A stretch of 64,000 bases of DNA, taken from an uncultured Gluconobacter sp. (lineage in GTDB: Bacteria; Pseudomonadota; Alphaproteobacteria; Acetobacterales; Acetobacteraceae). Where the stretch lies: positions 62,001 through 126,000 of the forward strand of contig CALFLO010000077.1 in assembly GCA_937880175.1 (NCBI GenBank), read 5' to 3'. Positions 35,966 through 44,370 of the stretch are shown here, in pieces; position 1 is the stretch's first letter; every line of letters starts with the position of its first letter. A program made the translations under genes and the position numbers. The notes under the pieces are model-generated. The model saw nothing but the letters and a program-made list of their open reading frames with translations, did no database searches and was not told the origin of the DNA.

Positions 35966-37723
35966 CTAAAGAAGTGCCTGGCACTGGATTTTTTCGAGAG
36001 CGGCCGGAATTTCCATGATCGGAACCGCCTCGCACAGAAAATCTCCCTGCACGAAATCACATTCCATTTCCAGCAGCGCGCGGACCTGCGGGGCATTCCC
36101 GATCCCCTCCGCCACGACCTTGCGCCCGAGACTGTGGACGATGTCGATCACGCCCTTGATGATCGCCGCATCCGTCCCGTGACGTTCCAGCCCGGCGACA
36201 AAGGCCCGGTTGATCTTTACGGAATCGAACGTGATGGTCTTGAGATGCGTCAGGGACGCGAACCCTGTTCCAAAATCATCAAGGGAAATCTGGATCCCTT
36301 TCCGGTGCAGGGTATCGAGTTCCTGTTCGACCTGCTTGTGGTGCGGGCGCGAGAAAATATTCTCGGTGATTTCGAGAGCCAGGGTGTTGAGCGGGACGTC
36401 CATTTCCTCGGCAAGAAGCGCGATTTTCTGGAAGAAATCACCGCCCTCGAAATCGCAGGCGGTGATGTTGATGGCGATGCGTTCGAAATTGATGTTCTGG
36501 TCGTGAAGCCTGCGCATGTCCTGCATGACCTGCCGCATGACGAACGTGTTCAGCGTCAGCGTCAGTCTGGGGTCTTCAAAAACTTCCGGAAAATACTGCG
36601 GGGAGAGAACGCTGTGCTGCGGATGGTCCCAGTGCAGAAGCGCTTCGAAAGAAATGTTCCCGGGCATGCTTAGCGAAAAGATGGGCTGGTAAAAAACCTC
36701 GATGCTTCGGTCACGCAGGCTGGTCTGGACCCGTCTGCGCAGCCGCGCTGCGTGATCAAGCCGCTCTTCCATTACGGTATGGTATTCCCGGATACGGTTC
36801 CGCCCGCTCGTCTTGGCGGCATAGAGTGCGAGATCGGCACACTTCAGAAGCTCCTTTTCCCGGGCATCGGGCATGGGAACGCAGACATAGCCGATGCTGA
36901 CGGTGCAGGCATGGGTCATGGTGCGGTTGCGGAAACTGAAACGCATCTGCTCAAGGATGTCCGTGAGCATTTTTTCAAACAGGGCCGGACAGTCGCCCGT
37001 CATGAGGATGGCGAATTCGTCACCGCCGATGCGGGCGATGAAACAGGTGTCGCTCTGGAAAGACTGGAGTTTTTCGGCGACCTTGCGCAGCAGGCGATCC
37101 CCGGAATCATGTCCGGACGTGTCGTTGATCGTCTTGAAGGTATCGATGTCAAGCAGGGCAAGGCAGATATGCCCTGTGGTACTTGTCCGCAAGATCCTGC
37201 GCAGGGTGTGGGAGAAGTGCAGCCGGTTGGAAATTTTGGTCAGGAAGTCTGTATTGACGGCGTTCTGGAGCTTCTGGCGACTGGATTTCAGGTGGTTTTC
37301 GGCCTGTTTGCGGGCCGTGATATCGAAGCGGATGGCCACATAGCTCGTGACCTTGCCGCTTTCCGAAATATGCGGAACGATGGTCGTATCAACCCAGTAC
37401 AGGGAGCCATCGCGGCGGCGGTTGCAGATCTCGCCGTGCCAGACATGGCCTGAGGCGATGGTCCGGTACATCTGCCGGAAGAATTTCCCGTCATGCTGTT
37501 TTGAGCGCAGCATCCGGTGATCCTGCCCGATCAGTTCTTCGCGGGTATAGCCGCTGATTTGCTCGAAGCGGCTGTTGACGGACAGGATGCGGCCGCGGGT
37601 GTCGGTAATGGCAACAATGGCGGAACAGTCCAGGGCATGAAGAACAAAATCGTCACGGACGCCCTGAGGCCAGTTCTTCACATAATTCAGGCTTCTCCTG
37701 AAATCATCCTCTTGTTTGTCCAT
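35966..37723 (-). CDS. PAS-GGDEF-EAL cyclic-di-GMP protein
   Basis: 585 residues from the ATG at 37723. A PAS domain (about 25-140: SAIVAITDTRGRILSVNSRF, then GYTREELIG) with its PAC end is followed by a GGDEF domain with the intact motif at 233-237 and an EAL domain with EALLHW at 360-365. EAL metal and catalytic positions appear present (ITEN, LDDFGTG, the lysine in VKINR, VVAEGIG, FVQGDF). The RxxD inhibition site before GGDEF is not seen. It could make and break c-di-GMP in response to a PAS signal. A further in-frame start at 37756 sits on a TATGAT -10-like box, so 37723 is preferred. Cytoplasmic, no membrane helix. Confidence 0.88.
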   Translation of the reverse strand: MDKQEDDFRRSLNYVKNWPQGVRDDFVLHALDCSAIVAITDTRGRILSVNSRFEQISGYTREELIGQDHRMLRSKQHDGKFFRQMYRTIASGHVWHGEICNRRRDGSLYWVDTTIVPHISESGKVTSYVAIRFDITARKQAENHLKSSRQKLQNAVNTDFLTKISNRLHFSHTLRRILRTSTTGHICLALLDIDTFKTINDTSGHDSGDRLLRKVAEKLQSFQSDTCFIARIGGDEFAILMTGDCPALFEKMLTDILEQMRFSFRNRTMTHACTVSIGYVCVPMPDAREKELLKCADLALYAAKTSGRNRIREYHTVMEERLDHAARLRRRVQTSLRDRSIEVFYQPIFSLSMPGNISFEALLHWDHPQHSVLSPQYFPEVFEDPRLTLTLNTFVMRQVMQDMRRLHDQNINFERIAINITACDFEGGDFFQKIALLAEEMDVPLNTLALEITENIFSRPHHKQVEQELDTLHRKGIQISLDDFGTGFASLTHLKTITFDSVKINRAFVAGLERHGTDAAIIKGVIDIVHSLGRKVVAEGIGNAPQVRALLEMECDFVQGDFLCEAVPIMEIPAALEKIQCQALL

Positions 37724-37935
37724 CACCCGGGCTGACTCTCTCGATAGGAGATACATCGAGTATCATACAATAATTAAACGTTCGTTAAAAGAGCACCTTC
37801 TATTCCGGGTCGGATTCTGTGGATTTGTTGTAAAGTTTTTTTTCTGCTCTGCCGATCATGTCAGCTTTTATTTAATATTTTCAGTAGAGCGGTTTTTTTT
37901 CTGCCGTCTGATGTGACGGCCTGTCCCGTCTCCGC

Positions 37936-38619
37936 TTACAGTTCGGCCCACTGTCGGAGCAGGTTGTGATAGGTCGAAGTCAGGCCGAGGACGGCGGGAT
38001 GGCTGTCGGGCAGGGCCTTTCGGGTTTCGATGATGGAGCAGTCGAAGTCGTAGAGCAGCCTGCGCTTCGTGTCATCGCGGACCATCGACTGGGACCAGAA
38101 GAACGAGGCCCAGCGACTGCCGCTCGTGATCCGGTTGACGCTGTGCAGGCTGGTCGAGGGATAGAGCACCATGTCGCCCGCCGGGAGCTTCACGCTCTGG
38201 ATGCCGTAAGTGTCCTGAATGACGAGTTCGCCACCTTCGTACTCATCAGGCCCGGTGAGAAACAGGGTAGAGGACACATCCGTGCGGATGCGCATTCCGG
38301 CGCCCGGGATGGGGCGGATGGCGTTATCCACATGGGCGTCAAAATGCATGCCGGTATCGTAGCGGTTGAAGAGCGGCGGGTAGACGCGCAGGGGCAATGC
38401 GGCGCTGTTGAACGTCGGGTTTCGGCCCAGCGCACGCAGGACGATCTCGCCGAGTTCACGACATTCGGGAGAGTCCTGCGGGATCTGGAGGTTCAGCTTG
38501 GCCTTCGCGGACTGTTCTCCTGCCGTGACGCGCCCATCTGTCCATTCCGCGGCTTCCAGCCTGTCGCGGAAATAGCGGACTTCTTCGGGAGAGAGGACAT
38601 TCGGAATGTGGATCAGCAT
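37936..38619 (-). CDS. PKHD-type Fe(II)/2-oxoglutarate dioxygenase, PiuC/YbiX-like
   Basis: 227 residues. The iron triad is seen as HVD (H96, D98) and H159 in [11 protein letters not shown], with the 2-oxoglutarate-binding arginine at R169. Blocks [28 protein letters not shown] and the C-terminal LLYDFD match the PiuC/YbiX group (about 225 residues). In other bacteria these genes sit beside iron-siderophore receptors and are iron regulated; the hydroxylated substrate is unknown. Its promoter region is shared with the metal efflux operon and carries a 22-base dyad. Confidence 0.9.
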   Translation of the reverse strand: MLIHIPNVLSPEEVRYFRDRLEAAEWTDGRVTAGEQSAKAKLNLQIPQDSPECRELGEIVLRALGRNPTFNSAALPLRVYPPLFNRYDTGMHFDAHVDNAIRPIPGAGMRIRTDVSSTLFLTGPDEYEGGELVIQDTYGIQSVKLPAGDMVLYPSTSLHSVNRITSGSRWASFFWSQSMVRDDTKRRLLYDFDCSIIETRKALPDSHPAVLGLTSTYHNLLRQWAEL

Positions 38620-38658
38620 GGGCGTCGGGCCTTGAAGACGGGCGGAGTTGAAATGAGA

Positions 38659-38680
38659 ATGACTCTTATCATGGAGTCAT
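38659..38680. promoter_or_regulatory. Dyad between the piuC-like gene and the metal efflux operon
   Basis: ATGACTC (38659-38665) and GAGTCAT (38674-38680) are perfect arms eight bases apart, 40 bases before the dioxygenase start and 46 before the efflux operon start. An overlapping ATGAGAATGACTCTTATCAT segment (38653-38672) has a partial likeness to a Fur box (13 of 19 against the E. coli consensus by eye). Confidence 0.5.
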
Positions 38681-38725
38681 AAGGCCCTTTGGAGAGGGGA
38701 GCAATCGGAACGGGAGGCGGGTATC

Positions 38726-40096
38726 GTGTTCCGCAGCAGGGAGCAGTGGTCTTATTTCCTTTCGTTGACACGTCCGGCGGGGCGGGGGATGAGACGGAAT
38801 ATGGCATTTCATTCCCTTTGCGTTGCGCGGTGTACAGGGGTGTCGCGTGGGTTGCTGGCCGGCGTGGCGCTCATGGTGGTGGTCTGCATTACCGGTGCGG
38901 AACACAGCCGCGCCGAAGGCGGTATCGTGGCGCCACTTTCGGTTCATGATGCGATTGCCGCCGCCTGGAAAACCGACCCCGTGCGGATCGAGCTTGAGGT
39001 TAATCAGGACTCTGCCGACGCACGGGCGAAGGCGGCGCAGTCCTGGTTCGCAGGCGGTCCGACGCTGACGGGCGATTACTATGATGACCGCATCAGCGGG
39101 GACAATCATGGGTACATCACCTGGCAGGGCGGTGTTTCCGTGCCGCTCTGGCTGCCGGGTCAGGGGACAGCCACCGAGAACGTGGCGAAGGCCGAGGCGA
39201 AGACGGCGACCGTTCGCCTCGATGTCGAGCGGATGTCGATTGCGGTGCGGGTCGTGGATGCGACGGGCGCTGCGATCATGGCCATGCGTCGACAGACGGC
39301 GGCTCTGGCGACGGTGGCGGCGCTCCGGCGGATCGAGGGGGATGTGCAGCGGGCCGGGCATGTGGGTGAGATCGCGGTGTCGGACCAGCAGGCGGTAGAG
39401 GCGCAACTGGCGCAGGCCCGCAGCGAAGCGGACATGGCGGCCGAAGAAATCGAAACCACGGCGAGCCAGTTGCGGACGCTGACGGGGCTCCCCGGTGTTC
39501 CGGATATCACGCAGGCGGATGAGCACTGGCTGGGGCTGACGCGGGCCAATGATGCGCGCTGGGTCGAGGATGTCGATCCGCGGGTGCGGGCGACACATCA
39601 GGCCGTCATTGCCGCGCAGAACCAGATGAAGCTGGCGCGCAAAAGCTTCATGCCCAATCCGGAAGTGGGCGTCGATGCGATCGATCAGGGGCAGTTTGGC
39701 AGCCCGTGGGATACGCAGGTGGGTGTCAATCTGCGGGTGCCGCTGCCGAGCGCTGTGACGAATACGCCGCAGGAATCCGCCGCCCGTGACCGCATGGCGG
39801 CGGCGACACGGCAGGAAGTCGAAGCGCGCCGGGCCGTGCGGAACGAAATGGCGCAGGTGCGCGCGCATCTGGTGGCGGCGACGGGATCTCTGTCCAATTC
39901 GCGGGTCGAGGCGAGTTCCATGCTGCACCGCGCGGATGGGATGGAGCGCTCCTGGCGGGTGGGTGAGACCCCGCTGATTGAGGCGTTGCGGGCCCGGATG
40001 GACGCGTATCGGGCGCTGCTGGATCTGAATCGTGCGGAGATCGCCTGGCACGCGGCGATCATCCGGATGGGAATTGCGACGGGGACCATTCCATGA
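38726..40096 (+). CDS. Outer-membrane factor of an RND metal efflux system (CzcC/CusC-like)
   Basis: 456 residues of the TolC family. After a long N-terminal export segment (hydrophobic core about residues 43-57) come two repeats of coiled-coil and strand segments: LSVHDAIAAAWKTDP and SVPLWLPGQGTATENV in the first, VGVNLRVPLPSA in the second. The start is a GTG with a perfect-looking GGGAGG eight bases before it. It overlaps the adaptor gene by ATGA. It would form the outer-membrane channel for the pump encoded next. Confidence 0.85.
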   Translation: MFRSREQWSYFLSLTRPAGRGMRRNMAFHSLCVARCTGVSRGLLAGVALMVVVCITGAEHSRAEGGIVAPLSVHDAIAAAWKTDPVRIELEVNQDSADARAKAAQSWFAGGPTLTGDYYDDRISGDNHGYITWQGGVSVPLWLPGQGTATENVAKAEAKTATVRLDVERMSIAVRVVDATGAAIMAMRRQTAALATVAALRRIEGDVQRAGHVGEIAVSDQQAVEAQLAQARSEADMAAEEIETTASQLRTLTGLPGVPDITQADEHWLGLTRANDARWVEDVDPRVRATHQAVIAAQNQMKLARKSFMPNPEVGVDAIDQGQFGSPWDTQVGVNLRVPLPSAVTNTPQESAARDRMAAATRQEVEARRAVRNEMAQVRAHLVAATGSLSNSRVEASSMLHRADGMERSWRVGETPLIEALRARMDAYRALLDLNRAEIAWHAAIIRMGIATGTIP

Positions 40097-41262
40097 GCCG
40101 GTTTGTGCGTTTTCTGCTCGCTGGGGCGGCGGTGTGTGTCCTTGGTACTGTTTCGGCGCGGGCTGCGGACGGACCGGGCTGGATGCAGACGCTGAAACTC
40201 GGGGCTGAAGCGCGGGCGGGGGAGCATCTCCAGACTGCGCTCGTGAGGCAAGGGGCGTTGCATGACACGGTGTCGGCGCTAGCACGGGTCAGCGCGGACC
40301 TGTCGCGGGCGGTTGTGATCCGCACGAGCGGGGACGGCAAGGTCACGGCGGTGCGGGTGACGCCCGGCCAGAGCGTGGTGCCCGGACAGGCGCTCATTGA
40401 TTACACGGATCATTCGCTGCATGTGCTGCATCTTCAGATGGAGCAGGATCAGGCGGCGCTGGCCTCTGCGAAGGCGACGCTCGGGGAGGCCGAACTGGCG
40501 TATCGGCGCGGGCAGTCTCTCGTGGGCAGTACGGTGTCCGTTGGCGAAGTGCGGCGGCGTCAGGCGGCGGTGCAGCAGGCGCGCAGCATGGTCGTGGCGC
40601 GGCAGGCGGATATCGGTCTGATCGAGCATCGTCTGACGGAAGAGTTTACCTCCGTGACGGAAAAGATCGTGCAGGATGAAGCATCCACGCTGATTTCGCC
40701 GGTGCGGGGTGTCGTACAGTCCATTCAGACCTCCGTCGCCTCGGACGTGACACCGGGGCAGCCTGTGGCCACGGTTGTGGATCTGTCGGGTGTGTGGATC
40801 GTCGCGGATCTGCGGCCGGATGAAGTGTCGCGGCTGGTGCCCGGGGGTGTTGTGACGGTCCGGCCGTCCGGCAATGCAAGGGCCGAGCCGTTCCGGACGG
40901 CCATCACGACAATCGACGGCGTGGCCGATACGGTGACGGGGCTGGTGAAGGTCGTCTGTGTCGTGGATCGGCCGGTGGCGTTTCTGCGACCCGGGATCAT
41001 GCTGGATGCGGCGCTTGAAACCAGCGAGGCCGTGGACGGCATGATCGTGCCATCGAACGCGGTGCAGACGATCGAGGGGCATGACCTTGTTTATGTGCAG
41101 ACGGCCGAGGGCCAGTATGCCCCGCGGGAAGTGCGCGTGCGGCTGGCGACGGATGAGAGTGCTGTCGTTCAGGGGAATCTGAAGGCGGGGGATGCTGTGG
41201 TGACGGAAGGGAGTTTTGCCCTGAAGTCTATGTCGCTCGTCAGCGGGCTGGATACGGACTGA
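40093..41262 (+). CDS. RND efflux periplasmic adaptor (membrane fusion protein)
   Basis: 389 residues with a signal peptide (about 1-24). The order is beta-barrel and lipoyl halves around a helical hairpin: VTAVRVTPGQSVVPGQALI, then a Gln/Ala-rich coiled coil (about 110-185), the second lipoyl half SPVRGVVQSIQT, then the barrel (VWIVADLRPDEVSRL) and membrane-proximal domain (SNAVQTIEGHDLVYVQ). This is the CusB/CzcB type. No methionine-rich or histidine-rich N-terminal metal motif is seen, so the metal cannot be named. Confidence 0.88.
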   Translation: MSRFVRFLLAGAAVCVLGTVSARAADGPGWMQTLKLGAEARAGEHLQTALVRQGALHDTVSALARVSADLSRAVVIRTSGDGKVTAVRVTPGQSVVPGQALIDYTDHSLHVLHLQMEQDQAALASAKATLGEAELAYRRGQSLVGSTVSVGEVRRRQAAVQQARSMVVARQADIGLIEHRLTEEFTSVTEKIVQDEASTLISPVRGVVQSIQTSVASDVTPGQPVATVVDLSGVWIVADLRPDEVSRLVPGGVVTVRPSGNARAEPFRTAITTIDGVADTVTGLVKVVCVVDRPVAFLRPGIMLDAALETSEAVDGMIVPSNAVQTIEGHDLVYVQTAEGQYAPREVRVRLATDESAVVQGNLKAGDAVVTEGSFALKSMSLVSGLDTD

Positions 41263-41271
41263 CCGGGTCTC

Positions 41272-44200
41272 ATGCTGCATTTTTTCCAGTCAAACCGTTT
41301 TGTCCTGCTGGGCCTGCTCGTCGCGCTGATGATCGGCGGGGTGATGACCGTGCCGGGTCTTCCGGTCGAGCCGGTGCCGGATATTTCACCTAAACAGGTC
41401 ATGGTCTCGGTCACAGCCCCCGGACTGGCAACGGAAGAGGTCGAGAAGCTCATCACTTTCCCGGTTGAGGCCAGTCTGACGGGAATTCCCGGCGTGACGG
41501 ATCTGCGCTCCGTGTCGCGGACGGGGGTGTCGGCGGTCTATCTCCAGTTCGATGACGCGACGGATATCGATCTGGACCGGACGCGGGTTTCAGAGCGGCT
41601 GCAGGCGGCGCGGGACAGCATCACCCTGCCGGGTGTGAGCGTCGCGATGGGGCCGCTCGCGACGGGCATGGGCGAGATCATGCAGCTTCAGATCCGGGGC
41701 GGTGGTCTGTCGCTGATGGAGCTGAACCGCCTCATGACCTGGACGGTCGTGCCGCAGCTTCGGCTGGTGCCGGGCGTGGTGGACGTCAACGTCAATGGCG
41801 GGTCGGTCGAGACGTATCAGGTGGCGGTTGATCCGGCGCGGATGCGGGCATTCGGCGTCTCGGTCGGCGATATCGTGCAGGCTGTTGATACGAACAATGC
41901 GTCGTCAGGTGGCGGCTGGATCGCGCATCATGCCGAGCAGAATGTCGTTGTGGGCCGCGCGCTTGTGGGCGGTCTGGCGGATTTCGGCGCCATTCCCGTG
42001 AAGTTCGGTACGGGCGGTCAAGTGATCCGGCTGCGGGACATGGGTGTGGTGTCCGCTGGTCCCCGTACGCGGCTTGGAGCCGTGACGCGCGACGGGCAGG
42101 GCGAGGCGGTCATTGGCGTCGTGATGATGCAGACCGGGGCGAGCTCGAATGCGACGCTGGATGCGATCGGCCGCGTGCTGCCGACAATCCGGCAGTCCCT
42201 CCCGCCGGGCGTAATGCTGGACCCGTTCTACAGCCGGGCGAGCCTGACGGGGCAGACCATCCATACGGTCAAGGAAAACCTGCTGATCGGCGCGGCGCTG
42301 GTGCTGTTCGTGCTCGTCGTCGTGCTGGGAGACTGGCGGGCGGCGCTGGTGATCGTGTCCGTCATTCCGGCGTCTCTGGTCGCCGCGATGGCCGGGATGC
42401 GGCTGTTTGGCGTGTCGGCCAATCTGCTGAGTCTGGGGGCGATCGATTTCGGGATGATCGTGGACAGTTCGCTCGTCGTGGTGGAGCACATCATGGTCGA
42501 GCGCGGGGAGAGCAGGGGGGAACGTCCCTTCGCGGCCCTGACGGCGGAGGCCGCAAAAGCCGTGATACGGCCGGTCAGTTTCGCGATCTTCGTCATCATC
42601 ATGGTCTATCTGCCGGTGCTGACGCTTCAGGGCATCGAGGGCAAGATGTTCCGGCCGATGGCGCAGACGGTCATCATGGCGCTGCTGGCCTCGCTGGCTT
42701 ACTGCTTCATCTGTGTGCCGGTGCTTGCGGCGATGCTGATGCGAAAAGTCCAGCCGGATCGGGAGACCGCTTTCGTGCGGGTAGTGCGGCGGTATTACGA
42801 ACCGGCTCTGCGCTGGACGGAGCATCACAGCGGGCGGCTTCTGATCGTCACGGGTGTGGCGTTTCTGGCGGCGGTGCTGATGGGCGGACGGCTTGGCGGG
42901 GAGTTCGTGCCGCAGCTTGAGGAAGGCTCGCTGGTCCTGACCTCGACGCGCCTGCCGGGGGCATCGCTCGATACGGTGCTGGACGGGGTGACAGCGGAAG
43001 AGAAAATCCTGCGCTCTTTTCCCGAAGTAAAAACGGTCGTGAGCAGCACGGGTACGGCGGCGATCCCGACCGATCCGATGGGCACGAACGAGACCGATAC
43101 GTTCATTTTCCTCCGCCCGCGTGAGGACTGGAAAACAGCCTCCACGCAGGCGGAACTGGTCACGAAAATCAATGACGTCTTGCAGAAAACACGCCCGGAT
43201 GCGGCGTATTCGTGGTCGCAGCCGATCCAGATGCGAATGGACGATCTGCTCGCCGGAGTACGGACGCAGCTTGCGATTTCGATCTATGGCGATGACCTGT
43301 CGGAACTGAACCGGATTGCCGGGCAGGTGGTCGAGACATTGCGGAGCGTGCAGGGCGCGGCGGATGTGGCGTTGCAGGGGAGTGGCACGGTGCCGTTCCT
43401 GCATATCGACGTGAACCGCGATGCAGCGGCGCGGCTGGGTGTGTCGGTGTCGGATATCCTGACGGTTGTGGAGGCCATTGGCGGCCATGTCGGCAAGCCG
43501 GTGACGGTGCAGGGCGCGATCATCCCGACGCAGGTGCGTCTGCGGGCGGACGCAGTCAGTTCCGTGGACAGGATCGGGCATCTGCAGGTGCGCCGGGCGG
43601 ATGGGCAGGGCTGGGTTCTGCTGTCACAGGTGGCGGATATCGTGCTGTCGGATGGCGTATCGCGGATTGACCGGGACAATATCCATCGCCGGGTGATCGT
43701 GCAGGCCAATATCCGCGGGCGGGACGTGAGTTCGTTTGTGGCGGCGGCGCAGCAGGCCGTGGCGCAGAAAGTCAGGATGCCGCAGGGCTACAGGATGGTC
43801 TGGGCCGGGCAGTTCCGGAACCTGCAATCCGCGCTGCACCGTCTGTTCATTGTCGTGCCGATCGCGCTGGCGCTGATTTTCCTGCTGCTGGTGGCGGCGC
43901 TGGGATCGTTCGGCGCTGCGGCGCTGGTGTTCGCCAACCTGCCGATGGCGGCGACGGGCGGCATTTTCGCGCTTGCGATCCGGGGGCTGCCATTCAGCAT
44001 TGCGGCGGGGATCGGGTTTATCGCGCTGTTTGGCGTGGCGATCCTGAACGGCGTGGTGCTGGTCAGCCAGATCCGCGTGTTCCGTCAGGAAGGACTTGCG
44101 GCGGCGGAGGCGGCGTTTCAGGCCGCGCGGAGCCGGTTGCGCCCGGTGCTGGCGACGGCATCCGTAGCCAGTCTGGGGTTTTTCCCGATGGCGTTTTCTG

Positions 44201-44349
44201 GCGGATCCGGCGCGGAAGTGGAGCGGCCTCTGGCATCGGTCGTGATCGGGGGGCTGATCTCTTCGACGCTGCTGACGTTGTTCGTACTGCCGACGCTCTA
44301 TGCGCGGTTCTTCGGCCGTGAAGGCCGGGAGGCTCCGGACAAGGCGTAA
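41272..44349 (+). CDS. Heavy-metal efflux RND pump (CusA/CzcA-like)
   Basis: 1025 residues with twelve membrane helices and two large periplasmic loops. The N-terminus FPVEASLTGIPGVTDLRSVS and the helix-4 motif GAIDFGMIVDSSLVVVEH, which holds the DFG and D residues of the proton path, mark the heavy-metal efflux (HME) group. The second half has FVPQLEEGSLVLTSTRLPG and the FGVAILNGVVLVSQI region. It uses the proton gradient to expel metal cations from periplasm or cytoplasm. Third gene of the operon, nine bases after the adaptor. Cu/Ag or Co/Zn/Cd/Ni cannot be told apart by eye. Confidence 0.9.
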   Translation: MLHFFQSNRFVLLGLLVALMIGGVMTVPGLPVEPVPDISPKQVMVSVTAPGLATEEVEKLITFPVEASLTGIPGVTDLRSVSRTGVSAVYLQFDDATDIDLDRTRVSERLQAARDSITLPGVSVAMGPLATGMGEIMQLQIRGGGLSLMELNRLMTWTVVPQLRLVPGVVDVNVNGGSVETYQVAVDPARMRAFGVSVGDIVQAVDTNNASSGGGWIAHHAEQNVVVGRALVGGLADFGAIPVKFGTGGQVIRLRDMGVVSAGPRTRLGAVTRDGQGEAVIGVVMMQTGASSNATLDAIGRVLPTIRQSLPPGVMLDPFYSRASLTGQTIHTVKENLLIGAALVLFVLVVVLGDWRAALVIVSVIPASLVAAMAGMRLFGVSANLLSLGAIDFGMIVDSSLVVVEHIMVERGESRGERPFAALTAEAAKAVIRPVSFAIFVIIMVYLPVLTLQGIEGKMFRPMAQTVIMALLASLAYCFICVPVLAAMLMRKVQPDRETAFVRVVRRYYEPALRWTEHHSGRLLIVTGVAFLAAVLMGGRLGGEFVPQLEEGSLVLTSTRLPGASLDTVLDGVTAEEKILRSFPEVKTVVSSTGTAAIPTDPMGTNETDTFIFLRPREDWKTASTQAELVTKINDVLQKTRPDAAYSWSQPIQMRMDDLLAGVRTQLAISIYGDDLSELNRIAGQVVETLRSVQGAADVALQGSGTVPFLHIDVNRDAAARLGVSVSDILTVVEAIGGHVGKPVTVQGAIIPTQVRLRADAVSSVDRIGHLQVRRADGQGWVLLSQVADIVLSDGVSRIDRDNIHRRVIVQANIRGRDVSSFVAAAQQAVAQKVRMPQGYRMVWAGQFRNLQSALHRLFIVVPIALALIFLLLVAALGSFGAAALVFANLPMAATGGIFALAIRGLPFSIAAGIGFIALFGVAILNGVVLVSQIRVFRQEGLAAAEAAFQAARSRLRPVLATASVASLGFFPMAFSGGSGAEVERPLASVVIGGLISSTLLTLFVLPTLYARFFGREGREAPDKA

Positions 44350-44370
44350 GCCTGGCCGGAGCGTATGCTC

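Noticed and set aside
41905..43581. Minus-strand open frame opposite the RND pump gene
   Set aside because: His/Arg-rich antisense shadow of a clearly coding pump gene.
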